Positions 1 through 10,659 of a stretch of 64,000 nt of DNA are shown here, one piece after another. The first letter of the stretch is position 1. Each line of letters begins with the position of its first letter. The notes under the pieces were generated by a model. The model saw only the letters and a program-made list of their open reading frames with translations, was not told the origin of the DNA and did no database searches. The translations under genes and the position numbers were made by a program. The DNA is taken from the NCBI GenBank assembly GCA_027924645.1, contig BSBN01000809.1:49444001-49508000 (forward strand), read 5' to 3'. Origin of the DNA: Cunninghamia lanceolata. Its lineage: Eukaryota > Streptophyta > Pinopsida > Cupressales > Cupressaceae.

Positions 1-312
1 AACCTTATAGCTTAAGTCTAAGTTTGGAGTCCAACCATAGAAAATGGACACGTTGCAACTCTTTATCCGTAGGGTTATCTAGTTGAGGATAAGATTCCTT
101 GGGTGGATCCCAATAACCCGTGAACAAGGAATAAAGAGGACAGACAAGACCTTAAAGGAATCTACTTTTTACAAAATCGCCTTTTGACCATGAGAGGTAT
201 ATCTCATGCTTACTGTTAGGCACGTAAGATTTCCCCTTTTGCCATGGTGTGGGCCACGTCTATCTTTAACCACGAAGGGACAGATTCCTTTGGTAGATGA
301 CAAGCCCATCCA
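1..312. other. Non-coding or fully decayed end of the viral relic
   Basis: No supported gene. The minus frame that ends at 313 continues weakly with one further stop near 130, so this is either eroded coding sequence or the intergenic region of the viral genome. No clear promoter or primer-binding motif was recognised. Confidence 0.35.
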
Positions 313-1060
313 CTAGCTTGAATTGGGTCCCTCATCGGATCCTTCTTCATAACTTGCAACACGTGGATCATTAAGAGGATCATATGCGCAATTTGGACAT
401 GTCATATTTGATGCATGTGAGACCCACCCTGCCATATTGCCAATAGTTGGAAAGATAGAAGTTTGCCAAGGATTTGATTCCTTCCAGATGATGCTGAGTG
501 TCTTTAACTTGTGTGGTCCATATATGCCATGTGCCATAGCTCCTTCATCAGTCATTTCCATCCAGTATGTTTTTTTATGGATCCAGATAGGTGTTTGTTC
601 TGCATGCAGGCTTCTGAGTTTATTTGGTACATTCCAATGCTGGTACAAAGATCCAGCTCCAGTTGGGCCATACATTTGATAGAGATAGCTACTGATCAAA
701 TTCTCATTAGGGGAATCAAATGTTAATTTAAAAATACAACCTATGTAGGAAGAGGTACCATTAAACTGCAATCCTTCAGCTGGAGGATAAGGACCTTGAA
801 ACATGTTCCTTATCAATTCTTTTCCTTTTTCTTCGTTTATCCATCGATCTGGTCTAAGTACTTGAGGGTTTACAAATTTGACTGGTAAGACAAAGTCTCC
901 ACACCAATTTGCACATACACAACCAACTTCTAGATCAACTGGTTCGGCCTCAGCTGAAAATTCAAAGAAAGGTCTTGGTGTCCACAGACCTTCAAGAGTT
1001 AATTGTTGTTTTGTAGTTTGTCATACAAATAATCATTAGCCATCTTGAAATTGTGGCAGT
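313..1060 (-). pseudogene. Domain downstream of RNase H in the viral polyprotein, decayed
   Basis: The longest open piece is 167 codons (816 to 313). The same conserved-looking protein extends upstream to about 1009 in minus-strand sequence. It is rich in Trp, Cys and Pro, with a Cys cluster (GCVCANWC) in the upstream part and a CPNC motif near the end. I do not recognise a named enzyme domain. It lies directly downstream of the RNase H region once the insertion at 1182-8701 is discounted, so it is most simply the C-terminal part of the viral polyprotein or a following ORF. At least two stops (near 1064 and 1010) and a frame change separate it from RNase H. Its composition is unlike Ty1 or Ty3 proteins. 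Confidence 0.55.
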
Positions 1061-1181
1061 CTCTTCTCTAGAATGGATTTGTGCTCCATTCTAGACAACT
1101 TTTTTCGTACCACCTGTGTTCACGTACTCGGATGACATTTACTCTACCAGATTGTTTTGGTGGCAATTCTATAGATAGCTC

Positions 1182-2275
1182 TGTTGGTAAGAGACACTAT
1201 GTGGCTTCATGGGTGTTGTCATTGATGGCAACAAAGACCATCCCACACATCCGCAGGACATGGTGTGTCTATACCGGAAGTCAGATTGAAGAGTATTTTG
1301 GTCCGGTGACCAAGAACAGAGCATGCAGCGAGGTCTGACAATCAAGTCCGGATCTCTCAGAGGAAGTATCTCTATAAAGTGCAGACTTGGGGAAGTCAAG
1401 AGGAGTACCTTGACTAATAGATTCCAGGGATTGAGCCTCCGGTGATGAAAGAGTGAAGAGATATGAGCACCTAAGTATTGGGTTCCTGTTTGGTAGAGTA
1501 GACAGAGGAAGAACTGACTGGCAGAGTATCAGACCTTAATCCGGATGAGATATTGATGGTGATCAAGGTTCTTAAGGTATCATTCATGATTAGCTAACAT
1601 GATTAATGACTTCTATAACTATCTTTTTGATATGCATCACTTAGTAAGCATGGATTCAGCCGACAGACCAGAGTTTGGAAATATCTTGAGTTTTCCGGAT
1701 GCCGACTAGAAAGATGATTGAAATCGTTGATACGGATATATATACCAGATTGATTTCGGTATGAAGGTGTGCGTGGTGTGTTGTGTAGTGCGAAGAAGAG
1801 CAGAGAACAATATGGAAAATAGAGATAGAGGTCCGGTATGTGACAAAACAGCAACACTAAGGCAGAGGAAGAATGAAGTGCAATAGATCAGTATATTGAG
1901 CTTAACCAGAACTAAACCTAAGCATATGTGGATGCTTCTCATCAGTTCAAGTACCTAGTTTCCTTCTATAAACTATTGTAGGCAGTGAGCCTCTTGTGAG
2001 CAGTGTGCTTGGGCAGTGAGCCCTAATTGGCAAGTGCCATTTTGTACTACCTTATTCTTTTAACAGAGAATACAATCTTGGGTTAATCACCCCGTGGTTT
2101 TTTCCCTTAATAGGGTTTTTCACATCAAAAATATTGTGTCATGTGTGTTGAGTTTATTTCTGCTTCCATGGTTATGTATGCTGATATGATTTGATATTGC
2201 TCTAATTGTTAAAGAAGAAAAGAAAATACAAACTATTAAGATAACTGATTCACCCCCCCCTCTTAGTTATCAACA
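1182..2275 (+). repeat. 5' LTR of the non-autonomous copia element
   Basis: Starts TGTTGG and ends ATCAACA, with flanking AGCTC on its left. It matches the copy at 7610-8701 with a few differences per 100 bp, mainly transitions. The short ORFs inside it recur in the other LTR and are not genes. The block from about 1975 to 2160 is shared, in reverse complement, with the LTR of the copia element at 38231-45268. Confidence 0.93.
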
Positions 2276-2277
2276 AT

Positions 2278-2289
2278 TGGTATCAGAGC
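2278..2289 (+). promoter_or_regulatory. Primer-binding site, initiator tRNA-Met type
   Basis: TGGTATCAGAGC begins two bases after the LTR end. This is the standard plant copia PBS complementary to the 3' end of initiator methionine tRNA. Confidence 0.9.
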
Positions 2290-2340
2290 TAATTTTCTCT
2301 AGATAGAGCCTAACAGCTTGAGGAAGATCTGGGAATCTCA

Positions 2341-3519
2341 ATGGATATGTATGGTATGAGGGAACAACTTTAGTCTGCTCTAGATGATCTTGATCAATCT
2401 CAGTCTGAAGTCAATGAGCTGAGGGAAAGACTCAAACAAGCTAATGATTTCATAAATGAACTCAAAGAAAAACTAAGTATCTCAATGAAGAAAAGAAAGG
2501 AACTTCTTCAACAATTAGCAAGTCAAAATGAAGCCAATGATATTAATGAAGATCTAAATAAGAAAACCAAGTTATGTGAGAAGTTATCAAAAGAGGTTAT
2601 TATGGTAAGACATGAAATGGAATCAGGAGTTATGAAATTCACCCAAGAAATTGAAGAGAAGAAAAAGTGAAGATAATCTAAAACAATCTCTCAAGGAGAA
2701 GTCAAAAGACTGCCACAAAATGGATAGAATAATCAGGCACCTGGAATCTGATCTTGAAGAAGCTAGAGACAATGAAGAACAACTTGAGAATCAGTTAGAC
2801 ACTCTTAAAAAGGATCTTCAAACAACAAATGAATACAAAGAGAAATTCAAGATAAGCTTTGCTCAACTTGAAGTTCTTCTTGAAAGCCAAAAGAGGGTAG
2901 ATGACAAGCAAGGCTTGGGGTATGAGAAAGGGGAAAGCTCCGGATCTGGTCAGAAGAACTCTGGATCAGGAAATCCAAGGAACAGGCCTAGAAGACCTCC
3001 AGTAAGGCAACCAAATGCTCAAAGATATCCATCCTTCAATGGATATTGCCACATTTGCAATAACTTTGGTCATAAAGCAAATTAGTGTAGAAGAAGAATG
3101 AATCAGACTAATTCATCCTTCTCCGGATAGTGTTTTAACTGCAAAAGGTATGGTCACAAATCTCAAGAATGTAGAAATATGCAAATAAATAATTCATTCA
3201 ATGTAGATGCTTTGCATGCAATAGAATGGGACATATGGCTAATCAATACAGATCAAGAGGATATCAGTCAAATCTGTAAAGAAATGTTGTTTACTACAAT
3301 TGCAATAAATCTGGTCATATTGCCTCATTCTGCAGAAGTAAGAATTAGGATAAAAGGGGTCTAGTACATCATAATCAAAATCAAAACAAAGGAAAAGGAA
3401 AAGTGAATGCGGATGAAATTCAAAGGGAGATGAACAAGATTTGGGTAAAGAGAAGTACTAAAAATGTTGGGGATGGATCCGCACTAGAATCTGGTGTTGA
3501 TATTCCTTCCAGAAACTAA
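2341..3519 (+). pseudogene. Gag-like remnant: coiled coil plus four CCHC zinc knuckles
   Basis: The first part (about 2341-2900) encodes a Glu/Lys/Leu-rich coiled coil in two frames that overlap near 2651-2670, so a frameshift lies there. A Gly/Ser/Arg/Pro-rich basic linker follows. Four nucleocapsid-type knuckles of the form C-x2-C-x4-H-x4-C sit at 3047-3088, 3131-3172, 3208-3249 and 3292-3333. The first two share a frame, with a TAG inside or near the first; the last two are in another frame and each has lost one Cys to Tyr by a G-to-A change. The usual copia gag core is not obvious, so this looks like a specialised RNA-binding protein derived from gag. It is non-functional as it stands. 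Confidence 0.7.
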
Positions 3520-4144
3520 ATAGATGAGCTCTGGCTCAGGGGGAGTCTCAAGGAAAACATTTTTCCCCAGCCAGTTAATTGGTGCCTAAATTTGGCACAT
3601 GAAATGCTGTGGATTAAAGGGTTCTCATAGAAATATCTAAAGAAGCCTTGTAAAGATATGGAAGATCCACAAGAAGATTTGAAGAGTCTAATCTTCCAAG
3701 ATTGATCCAGTTTGATAGTTTTCTGGTAAAAGAAGGATTTTCACAATTTGATCCGGTGTGATTCTAAACTGAAACATCTTGATCTGCGGATAAAGGGGAT
3801 GATTCAAGGAAAGCAGAGACATTGAAATTCAACACTAAAAATAGCTCTAAGTACATTTCAGTGATCCGAAAAAATCTCTCTCATGATAAGGTAACTGGGA
3901 TAACTTAAGTTGTACATTTATTACAAAATGAAATTAGGGTTTGCTTAGAGATAAAAGGGTTCATTTTCTTGTCATTTGCACATTTGCATTAGTGAAAAAG
4001 ATAAGAAGAGCTTTGCAAACAAGTTTGCTTCATCTCTCTCAAGGATCAATCGTAGAATTCAAGTCAACTGGTGATCATTTCTGCTCTTTTCATGAACCCT
4101 AGAGGCGTAAAAAGGTACTTTTCGCTCTTGTAATCTGTTGAAAG
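3520..4144 (+). other. Spacer between gag remnant and large ORF
   Basis: No long frame. A purine tract (CAGGGGGAG) near 3538 resembles the tracts found before the 3' LTR, which may mark an old junction. The last 200 bases, with an AACCCTAG motif before the ATG at 4145, look like a plant 5' untranslated leader. Confidence 0.4.
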
Positions 4145-7100
4145 ATGGCTACTCCAAATGTTGTCAAAATCACTGATAGGCCACACCCTAAGTTCAAGAA
4201 ACGCCCTTATAAATCTCTAGAAGTAGATCCTTTAGGCGCATTCTCTAGCATTCTATATGGGGTTTTGCATGTTGAAGACGTTAGGGTATACATTCATGCG
4301 AATATTGAGAAATTCAGGGAATCCAAGATGATGGATATATATCATAAGAAGCTAATAGATGAATCATTTGAACTCAAACCTCAGTACAAAGCCATCTAGG
4401 ACAAGCATTTTGGATAGTGTATTCATTTCCCCTATTTTGCAGAAGATGAATGGGTCCGGTATATTCAGAGCAGAGTGCATGACAACTTCATATGGTTGAT
4501 GAGGCCATTTAAGATCACAAAGGATGTTATTAGGGCAGTGACCAGATTGTACTCATCTGATGGGTTACCTACTCTCAAATCAGTCAAAAACTAAACTGTG
4601 AGTGAGGCTACCAGATCTAAATTTGATAAAAGAGCAATGACAATTGAGGATATCATAGATCCGGATATCAAGTTTGCCACCATGATAATTGGCTACAAGA
4701 TATATCACTCCAACAGAGAGAATTCTGTATCCAGAACAACAATTTACACTACTTATGAAATGTTAAGAAAGAATGCTGACTATGATCTTTGTGAGCTCCT
4801 TATGAACCAACTTTTGGAGAATCTACAGAAGATAAAGAAGGATAAGAAGAATTCTTTCAAATACGGTGGCTTGATACTCTATCTATTCTTCTATTACATG
4901 AACGAGCTACGCGGATCTAGTGGCTGGATATGGAAAAATGATAGACCTGTTGCCATACAAATCAGGGATTATTTGTATGGGCTTGGTGATGCCAAGGCAC
5001 AAAATACAGCACTGTGGGGTTACTTCAAAAACTTCCAAAGCTTGATGCAGTCTAGAGAAAGAATCCCCCAATCATTGGTTGAGAAATACAAGGATACAAT
5101 GTGCTTTATGGTAGACACTGATCAATGCCTAATGGAGGCAGTGGAGCCAAGGACAGTTTAGATCATGCCAATGGGGTACGAAGTAGATGAGAAAATTGTA
5201 GAGCTACATGTTGAACACATGCTAAGTCAACCCAAGGATCCTAAGGCAGAAAGGTTTGGAAACTTTCAAGAATTGAGTGTGAAAATTCATGTTGAACTAA
5301 GACAGCCTGAGATCAAGAGAAAAGTGAGAAGGGAAGTAGAAGAATTCACCAAGAGGCATGGAATATCAAAGGAGGCACTTGATGCCGATAGAGAGAAGAT
5401 GGAAAGGGCAGAGAAAGAAAAGGAAGAAGCAGAAAAAGAAAGTGCTCCGGTAGAAGCCCCCTCCCAGACCAAATCCTCTAAGAGCTTTGCAGCTGCCACT
5501 GCTAAGAGCTCAAAGGCATCAAAACTGGAAGCAAAATCATCCGATAAAGGAGAAAAGAGAACAAAGACAAAGGCTACAAGATCATACACAAGCCTCAAGG
5601 ATGATGAAGAGACAAAGACAGATGAGGAAGTAAAGAAAATGAAGACGAAGGAGAAAACATCTAGTAAATCCTCTACTGGTCAAGGCAAGCAAGAAAAAGC
5701 AGAAGAATTTGTTGAAAAACCTACTCTCTACATTGATGATATCATCAAATTAGTCACTGTGGATGGGAACCTAAAACCAATGACTGAGTTCTATGATGAA
5801 TATAATGAAGCTGATCAGAAGATCTTGCAAGAAGCTACAATCAGGTATCTGAATATCTATAATAAGGCATTTATTGAAATCATATCTTTAATTCCCAAAA
5901 GCCTAGAGAAGGAACTAGCAATAAGGAAGAACAATGCTAAGGCAAAGGACCTTGAGATCCGGGAACAGATAGCTATTTAGCTCTATCCTTCAATCACTCA
6001 GAAACAAATGAATATGATCTTCAAAGATTGCAAGGATGAGTTCCGGAGCAAAGCTAGAATGAATCAGCTTATGCTTGGAGAGACTGACAAAGTGGCAAAA
6101 GAAATAGAAGACATCCTCCGGAATGCATACAAAAGATTCAATATTCCTATTATAGAGGACATAAGTGATGAACCTTCTGATGTCAAAGGACTAAACATAT
6201 CAAAGGAAAATCCTACAAAGGAAATTGCTGAAGAATCAAAGGAGATAAGTGAGGAGAAGACCAAGGACCTGGATTCCTCTGTTCTGGAAGAGGAAGTCCA
6301 TGAAGAAGTAAACATCTCTCTTCTGGATCCCCCTGCTGACTTTGGAATTGAAGGAGAAGAAAGAATAGAGGAGAAAATAAGTCAAGAAGAAGAGGTAAAG
6401 GGAAGAGAAGAAGATCAAATAGAGAAGACTCCAGGAGACAGTTCTGAGGCTGAAGAAGGGAAGAAAACTCTGTCTCTGGCAAGAGACACTGCAGAAGCAG
6501 TCAAAGACTTTCTGACAAAAGAAATGATGGAATTAGAAGAACCAGAGCTACTTCAAGGACCATTCAACTTTGATTCCCTCTCCCTGGTTCAAACAATGAA
6601 GATAGCATCTTTGCTCAAGCAAAGACAAAAGAAAAACTTCTGAAGTCTCACATGGAAGACTGTGAGCTAATAGAAATTGCATCCGGTGTATTGGAGAAGA
6701 TCATGCCATCCTTCCAAAAGGATATTTCAGCCTCCTCATCTGGTAATCTAAAATCTCTTGTAAATTTTGTTAATACACATTTTGATTCCTTAGAGAAGTC
6801 AGCTGAAGCAAAGGTCTGGAAGGAGTTTTTGGATAAGAGATTGTTCGAAGTTCAAGGGCTAATAACAAATGATAGGAGAAATCTGGATATTGGAATAAAG
6901 AGCCTAGAGAATGCTCTTAAAGATGGTGGAGATCTATACAAATTTTGTCTATCTTGGTCCACTGTAACAATAGACATCACCAAGAAGGTGGAAGAACAAG
7001 ATAGCAAACTATCAAGTTTATCTCAAAGTTTTGATCCTCTCACCTCTTCCTTAATAAATCAAGAGTGTCAGACTATTGCAGTCATAAATGAAATAAAGAA

Positions 7101-7317
7101 GATTGAAAAGGAGAAGAAAAATAGAATAAGCAGGTTAAGTGAACTTAGAGGGATAATTATCCCTAAATTAGAGGCCATGCATGAGGCCCTAACTGATGCT
7201 CAGACCACAGCCCGGACTAGTGATTTGACAAATCTAAAGAGGGCAGATGCTTTTGCATTCCTGTTGAGTGGTCACATCTCAATTTTGGACAGGATGAAGC
7301 AGAGTTGGGCAACATAA
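4145..7317 (+). pseudogene. Large unknown ORF carried by the copia-type element (about 1,057 codons)
   Basis: One frame runs from ATG 4145 to 6643, interrupted by TAG at 4397, 4418, 5159 and 5978 and a TAA near 4592. It then shifts by one base in an A-rich run near 6625-6640 and continues from 6652 to 7317. Most stops sit where a Trp (TGG) or Gln codon is plausible, as expected from C-to-T decay. The N-terminal third is globular and hydrophobic. The middle (about 5400-5720) is very rich in Lys, Glu, Ser and Thr and probably disordered. A second acidic region lies at 6160-6480, and the end contains an amphipathic coiled coil. No protease, RT, RNase H or DDE motif is visible. It may belong to the loosely defined plant-transposon protein families; I cannot assign a function. 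Confidence 0.65.
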
Positions 7318-7609
7318 TTTGTCCAGTTGAAGACAACTTTTGCAGATATACTTCACTATATGTAAGTATAACATGTATATATACTTATGTGGCTAAGTAT
7401 AGTTGGATTTTTGGGAATTTTGGTGTGCAGATTCTACCCTTTGCCATTGATGTCAAAGGGGGAGTGAGTCGCAGTGAAAAATGTGGAATCTAGCTAAGGG
7501 GGAGCTCCAGTAAAATGTACATTAGAACAGAGCATCAGCCAAGGGGGAGTGTAGTGTGACACTTAGTCATTTTTCACTAAGTGTTGCCATCAATGCCAAA
7601 GGGGGAGAT
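7318..7609 (+). promoter_or_regulatory. 3' untranslated region with four polypurine motifs
   Basis: Purine tracts of the form AAGGGGGAG occur at 7454-7464, 7496-7504, 7541-7549 and 7598-7608. The last one abuts the 3' LTR and is the functional polypurine tract by position. The same fourfold arrangement precedes the 3' LTR of the copia element at 38231-45268. Confidence 0.8.
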
Positions 7610-8701
7610 TGTTGGCAATAGACACTGTGTGGCTTCATGGGTGTTGTCATTGATGGCAACAAAGACCATCCCACACATCCGCAGGACATGGTGTGTCTAT
7701 ATCAAAAGTCAGATTGAAGAGTATTTTGGTCCGGTGACCAAGAACAGAGCATGCAATGAGGTCCAACAATCAAGTCCAAATCTCTCAGAGGAAGTATCTC
7801 TATAAAGTTTGGACTTGGGGAAGTCAAGAGGAGTACCTTGATTGATAGATTCCAGGGATTGAGCCTCCGGTGATGAAATAGTGAAGAGATATGAGCACCT
7901 AAGTATTGGGTTCCTGTTTGGCAGAGTAGACAGAGGAAGAACTGACCGGCAGAGCATCAGACCTTAATCCGGATGAGATATTGATGGTGATCAAGGTTCT
8001 TAAGGTATTATTAATGATTGGCTGACATGATTGATGACTTCTATAACTATCTTTTTTATAAGCATCACTTAGTAAGCATGGATTCAGCTGAGAGACTAGA
8101 GTTTGGAAATATCTTGAGTTTTCTGGATGCCAACTAGAAAGATGATTGAAATCATTGATGTGAATATATATTCCAGATTAATTTTGGTATGAAGGTGCGC
8201 GTGGTGTGTTGTATAGTGCAAAGAAGAGAAGAGAACAGTGTGGAAAATAGAGATAGAGGTCCGGTAGTGACAGAACAGCAGCACTAAGGCAGAGGAAGAA
8301 TGAAGTGCAGTAGATCAGTATATTGAGCTTAACCGGAATTGAACCTAAGCATATGTGGATGCTTCTCATCAGTTCAAGTACCTAGTTTCCTTCTATAAAC
8401 TATTGTAGGCAGTAAGCCTCTTGTGAGTAGTGTGCTCGGGTAGTGAGCCCTAATTGGCAAGTGCCATTTTGTACTACCTTATTCTTTTAACAGAGAATAC
8501 AATCTTGGGTTAATGACCCCGTGGTTTTTTCCCTTAACAGGGTTTTCCACGTCAAAAATATTGTGTCATGTGTGTTGAGTTTATTTTTGCTTCCATGGTT
8601 ATGTATGCTGGTATGATTTGATATTGCTCTAATTGTTAAAGAAGAAAAGAAAAGACAAACTATTAAGATAACTGATTCACCCCCCCTCTCAGTTATCAAC
8701 A
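7610..8701 (+). repeat. 3' LTR of the non-autonomous copia element
   Basis: Starts TGTTGGCAATAG and ends TTATCAACA, followed by AGCTC (8702-8706), the duplicate of 1177-1181. Same length as the 5' LTR within two bases. Confidence 0.93.
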
Positions 8702-8706
8702 AGCTC

Positions 8707-9299
8707 ATGTTCTATCTTAGCTGGAAGATGACCTTCTCAAGATAGAAAATCTACAAAAATATTATTAGTACCAGGAAGATGAACAATATTAAAATCAAAT
8801 GTATTCAAAAATTGTGCCCATCTGAGCAATCTTCCTTGAACTACTTTGTCTTTGGATTCTTTTAAAAAAATCCACATAGGTTCTGTAGATCACTTCTGAT
8901 TAGGAATTTCTTGTTTGCCACAAACATATGAAAGGATTTTAAAGTATTTATCATAGCAAGTATTTCTTTATGAGTACTATGATAGTTAAGCTCACTGTTC
9001 TTAAAGCTGCCAGAAATATATTTGACAATTTCATGTCGGCCTTGGGGCATTTTTTCTTTTAAAATTCTAGCCCATGCAGATTCGCTAGCATCTGTTTCTA
9101 CAATTTTTAGACCATCACCTGGTAATCTCAAAGGTGGTAGATTAGCACATTTATTCTTAATTCTTAAGATCATAGCATCATGCTTGTCAGACCATGGTGG
9201 TGGATTCTTTCCTAAAAGTTTATTCAATTCAAGCCTATCTTCAGCAAGCTTGTAATAGAATCCAGCAGTATAATTAACTAAACCCAGAAATCTTTGCAA
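8707..9299 (-). pseudogene. Caulimovirid-type RNase H, decayed
   Basis: The open piece 9299-8862 covers the RT/RNase H connection and the first part of RNase H, with the TDAS motif carrying the first catalytic Asp and the Thr-His-Lys-Glu region carrying the catalytic Glu. A run of T/A near 8862-8868 breaks the frame. The C-terminal part continues in another frame to the edge of the insertion at 8706 and includes one TGA near 8720. It follows RT directly on the minus strand. Caulimovirid RNase H makes up the end of the replicase and removes the RNA template during reverse transcription. This copy cannot be active. Confidence 0.7.
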
Positions 9300-10125
9300 C
9301 TCCTTGACATTTGTTACCTAAAGATTCTGGATTTTGGTCAAGATATGTGCTTGTGCTTCCATTTCACCCCAAGAGAAGCTTGATGCCAATGAAGACAATC
9401 TCTTCTTGAGCAAAGTAGGATTTGGTAGAACTAACTGCAAGTCCATGCTCCTAACAAATTGTCAGAAACTGCTGCAGATGAAGAAGATGTTGATTCATAT
9501 CCTGACTAAACACAAGAATGTCATCAATGTATGGCAGAATAAATTTAGCATAAGGGCAGAAAATAATATCCATCTTTTCTTGGAAGATAGATGGAGCTCT
9601 CTTGATTCCAAATGGAAGAACCTTCCATTCAAATAGCCCTTGTGGGACTGAGATTGTTGTTTTATAGAAATCCTCAATCTTTAGTCTAATCTGCCAAAAT
9701 CCCTTTGTTAGATCAAATTTTGAATAGATATGGCTTCCTTGAATAGATTGCCAAATATGATCCTTGCTGGGGAGAGGATGACAGTTATCAACCAGACATT
9801 CATTTAACGGCTTGTAGTTGACAACTAGTCATTTCTCAGGGAGTTCATTACCATTTTCATCATATTTGGGTACATACATGGCATGGCAACATAATGGTGA
9901 ACTTGAACTTCTTATTAAATCCATATCATATAACTCCTCAATTTCTTTCCTGCAAAATTTAGTTTCATGCATACTCATAAGAAAATAGTTTGCTTTAGCT
10001 TTAGGAGTTAGCTCATTACCGTCAGCATCTCTTTTCAATGGCAGACTGTAGAACAGGTTCCGTTCTTGCTTGTTCAAATCCTTGGTCAAAACAGTGGCTG
10101 CAAACTCTGTCTTGAGTTTTTCCAA
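9300..10125 (-). pseudogene. Caulimovirid-type reverse transcriptase, decayed
   Basis: The open part 10125-9829 encodes the N-terminal RT region, and a stop near 9828 interrupts it. The palm continues downstream in minus-strand pieces and contains the active-site motif YIDDIL near 9520-9540. The frame changes again near 9340-9400. A matching but inverted copy of the first part is at 13208-13516. RT copies the pregenomic RNA of pararetroviruses into DNA. Absence of any integrase downstream favours a caulimovirid over a Ty3 element. Confidence 0.75.
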
Positions 10126-10628
10126 TGGTTCTTTTACTGCTTCCAGTTGTCTAGCTATCTAGACTCTATTTTCTTTCTTTTTCTTTGGAATTTCAATTTT
10201 GGTGGTGAAGGCTAGATCTTGATGCAGTCTTAGAACTTGAAAAGTGCCTTGAAGAGTTATAAATGTGGAGTCAAGGGTGATTGGCTCCCAATGTTGCATT
10301 GCTTTGCTACCAATTACGCCATCATATCCATCTACTTCATAGTGAACAAATATTAGTTCATCAAAATATCCATTGCTTAGCTGAATAGGAACTTTACAAA
10401 CAAGCTTGGATTCAAATTTTCCTTTTCCAAAGATTAGGTCAGTAGTTCCTTCAATCCATAAATCTTTGGGAAAACAATTATATCTTGCTACATTTACATC
10501 AGCGCCAGTATCCCACAAAAATGCTAATGGATATGCTTTTATGCTTGGGATATGGATGGTTAGAATGACACCCGGGCAAGTTGTTGTTACCTTATTCCTT
10601 TGATAGGCCCTGACCTGATGTTGACTAC
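9828..10628 (-). repeat. Arm 1 of an 801-bp inverted duplication
   Basis: Covers protease and the start of RT in the normal minus orientation of the relic. Its reverse complement is found at 12705-13505 with exactly the same length and only scattered substitutions. Confidence 0.9.
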
Positions 10629-10656
10629 TATTGCCTTCTTCAAGATAAGGTGCCAA
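10159..10656 (-). pseudogene. Viral aspartic protease domain
   Basis: Open for 165 codons as an isolated fragment of the polyprotein. The catalytic motif WDTGAD is at about residue 50, with hydrophobic flap and second hydrophobic strands downstream, as in retropepsin-like proteases. It is followed closely by RT on the same strand with only a short, stop-containing gap (10126-10158) and preceded by an Arg/Glu-rich ORF. The same segment recurs inverted at 12815-13174 with about 97 percent identity by eye. The family cleaves coat and replicase proteins from the viral precursor. Intact motif, but not expressed as part of any complete polyprotein. Confidence 0.75.
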
Positions 10657-10659
10657 ATT

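Larger units (their letters stand above)
1182..8701 (+). mobile_element. Non-autonomous Ty1/copia-type LTR element with a large ORF in place of pol
   Basis: A 7.5-kb element bounded by two LTRs of about 1.09 kb (TGTTG...CAACA) and a perfect 5-bp target-site duplication AGCTC at 1177-1181 and 8702-8706. A PBS complementary to initiator Met tRNA follows the 5' LTR and a polypurine tract abuts the 3' LTR. Between them lie a gag-like coiled-coil and zinc-knuckle remnant and then an ORF of about 1,057 codons. No protease, integrase, RT or RNase H motif is visible. LTR U5 sequence, PBS and purine tracts match the autonomous copia element at 38231-45268, suggesting trans-mobilisation by that family. 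It sits inside the viral relic and is therefore younger than it. Confidence 0.9.

Noticed and set aside
1081..1338. Plus-strand ORF of 85 codons, with a twin at 7581-7805
   Set aside because: It overlaps the LTR start, and the matching ORF lies at the same place in the other LTR. LTR sequence, not a gene.
5287..5598. Minus-strand Ser/Phe-rich ORF
   Set aside because: It is the complement of the Lys/Glu/Ser-rich part of the large plus-strand ORF; a composition shadow.
10406..10603. Plus-strand ORF, with a twin on the minus strand at 12730-12927
   Set aside because: Complement of the viral protease in both arms of the inverted duplication.
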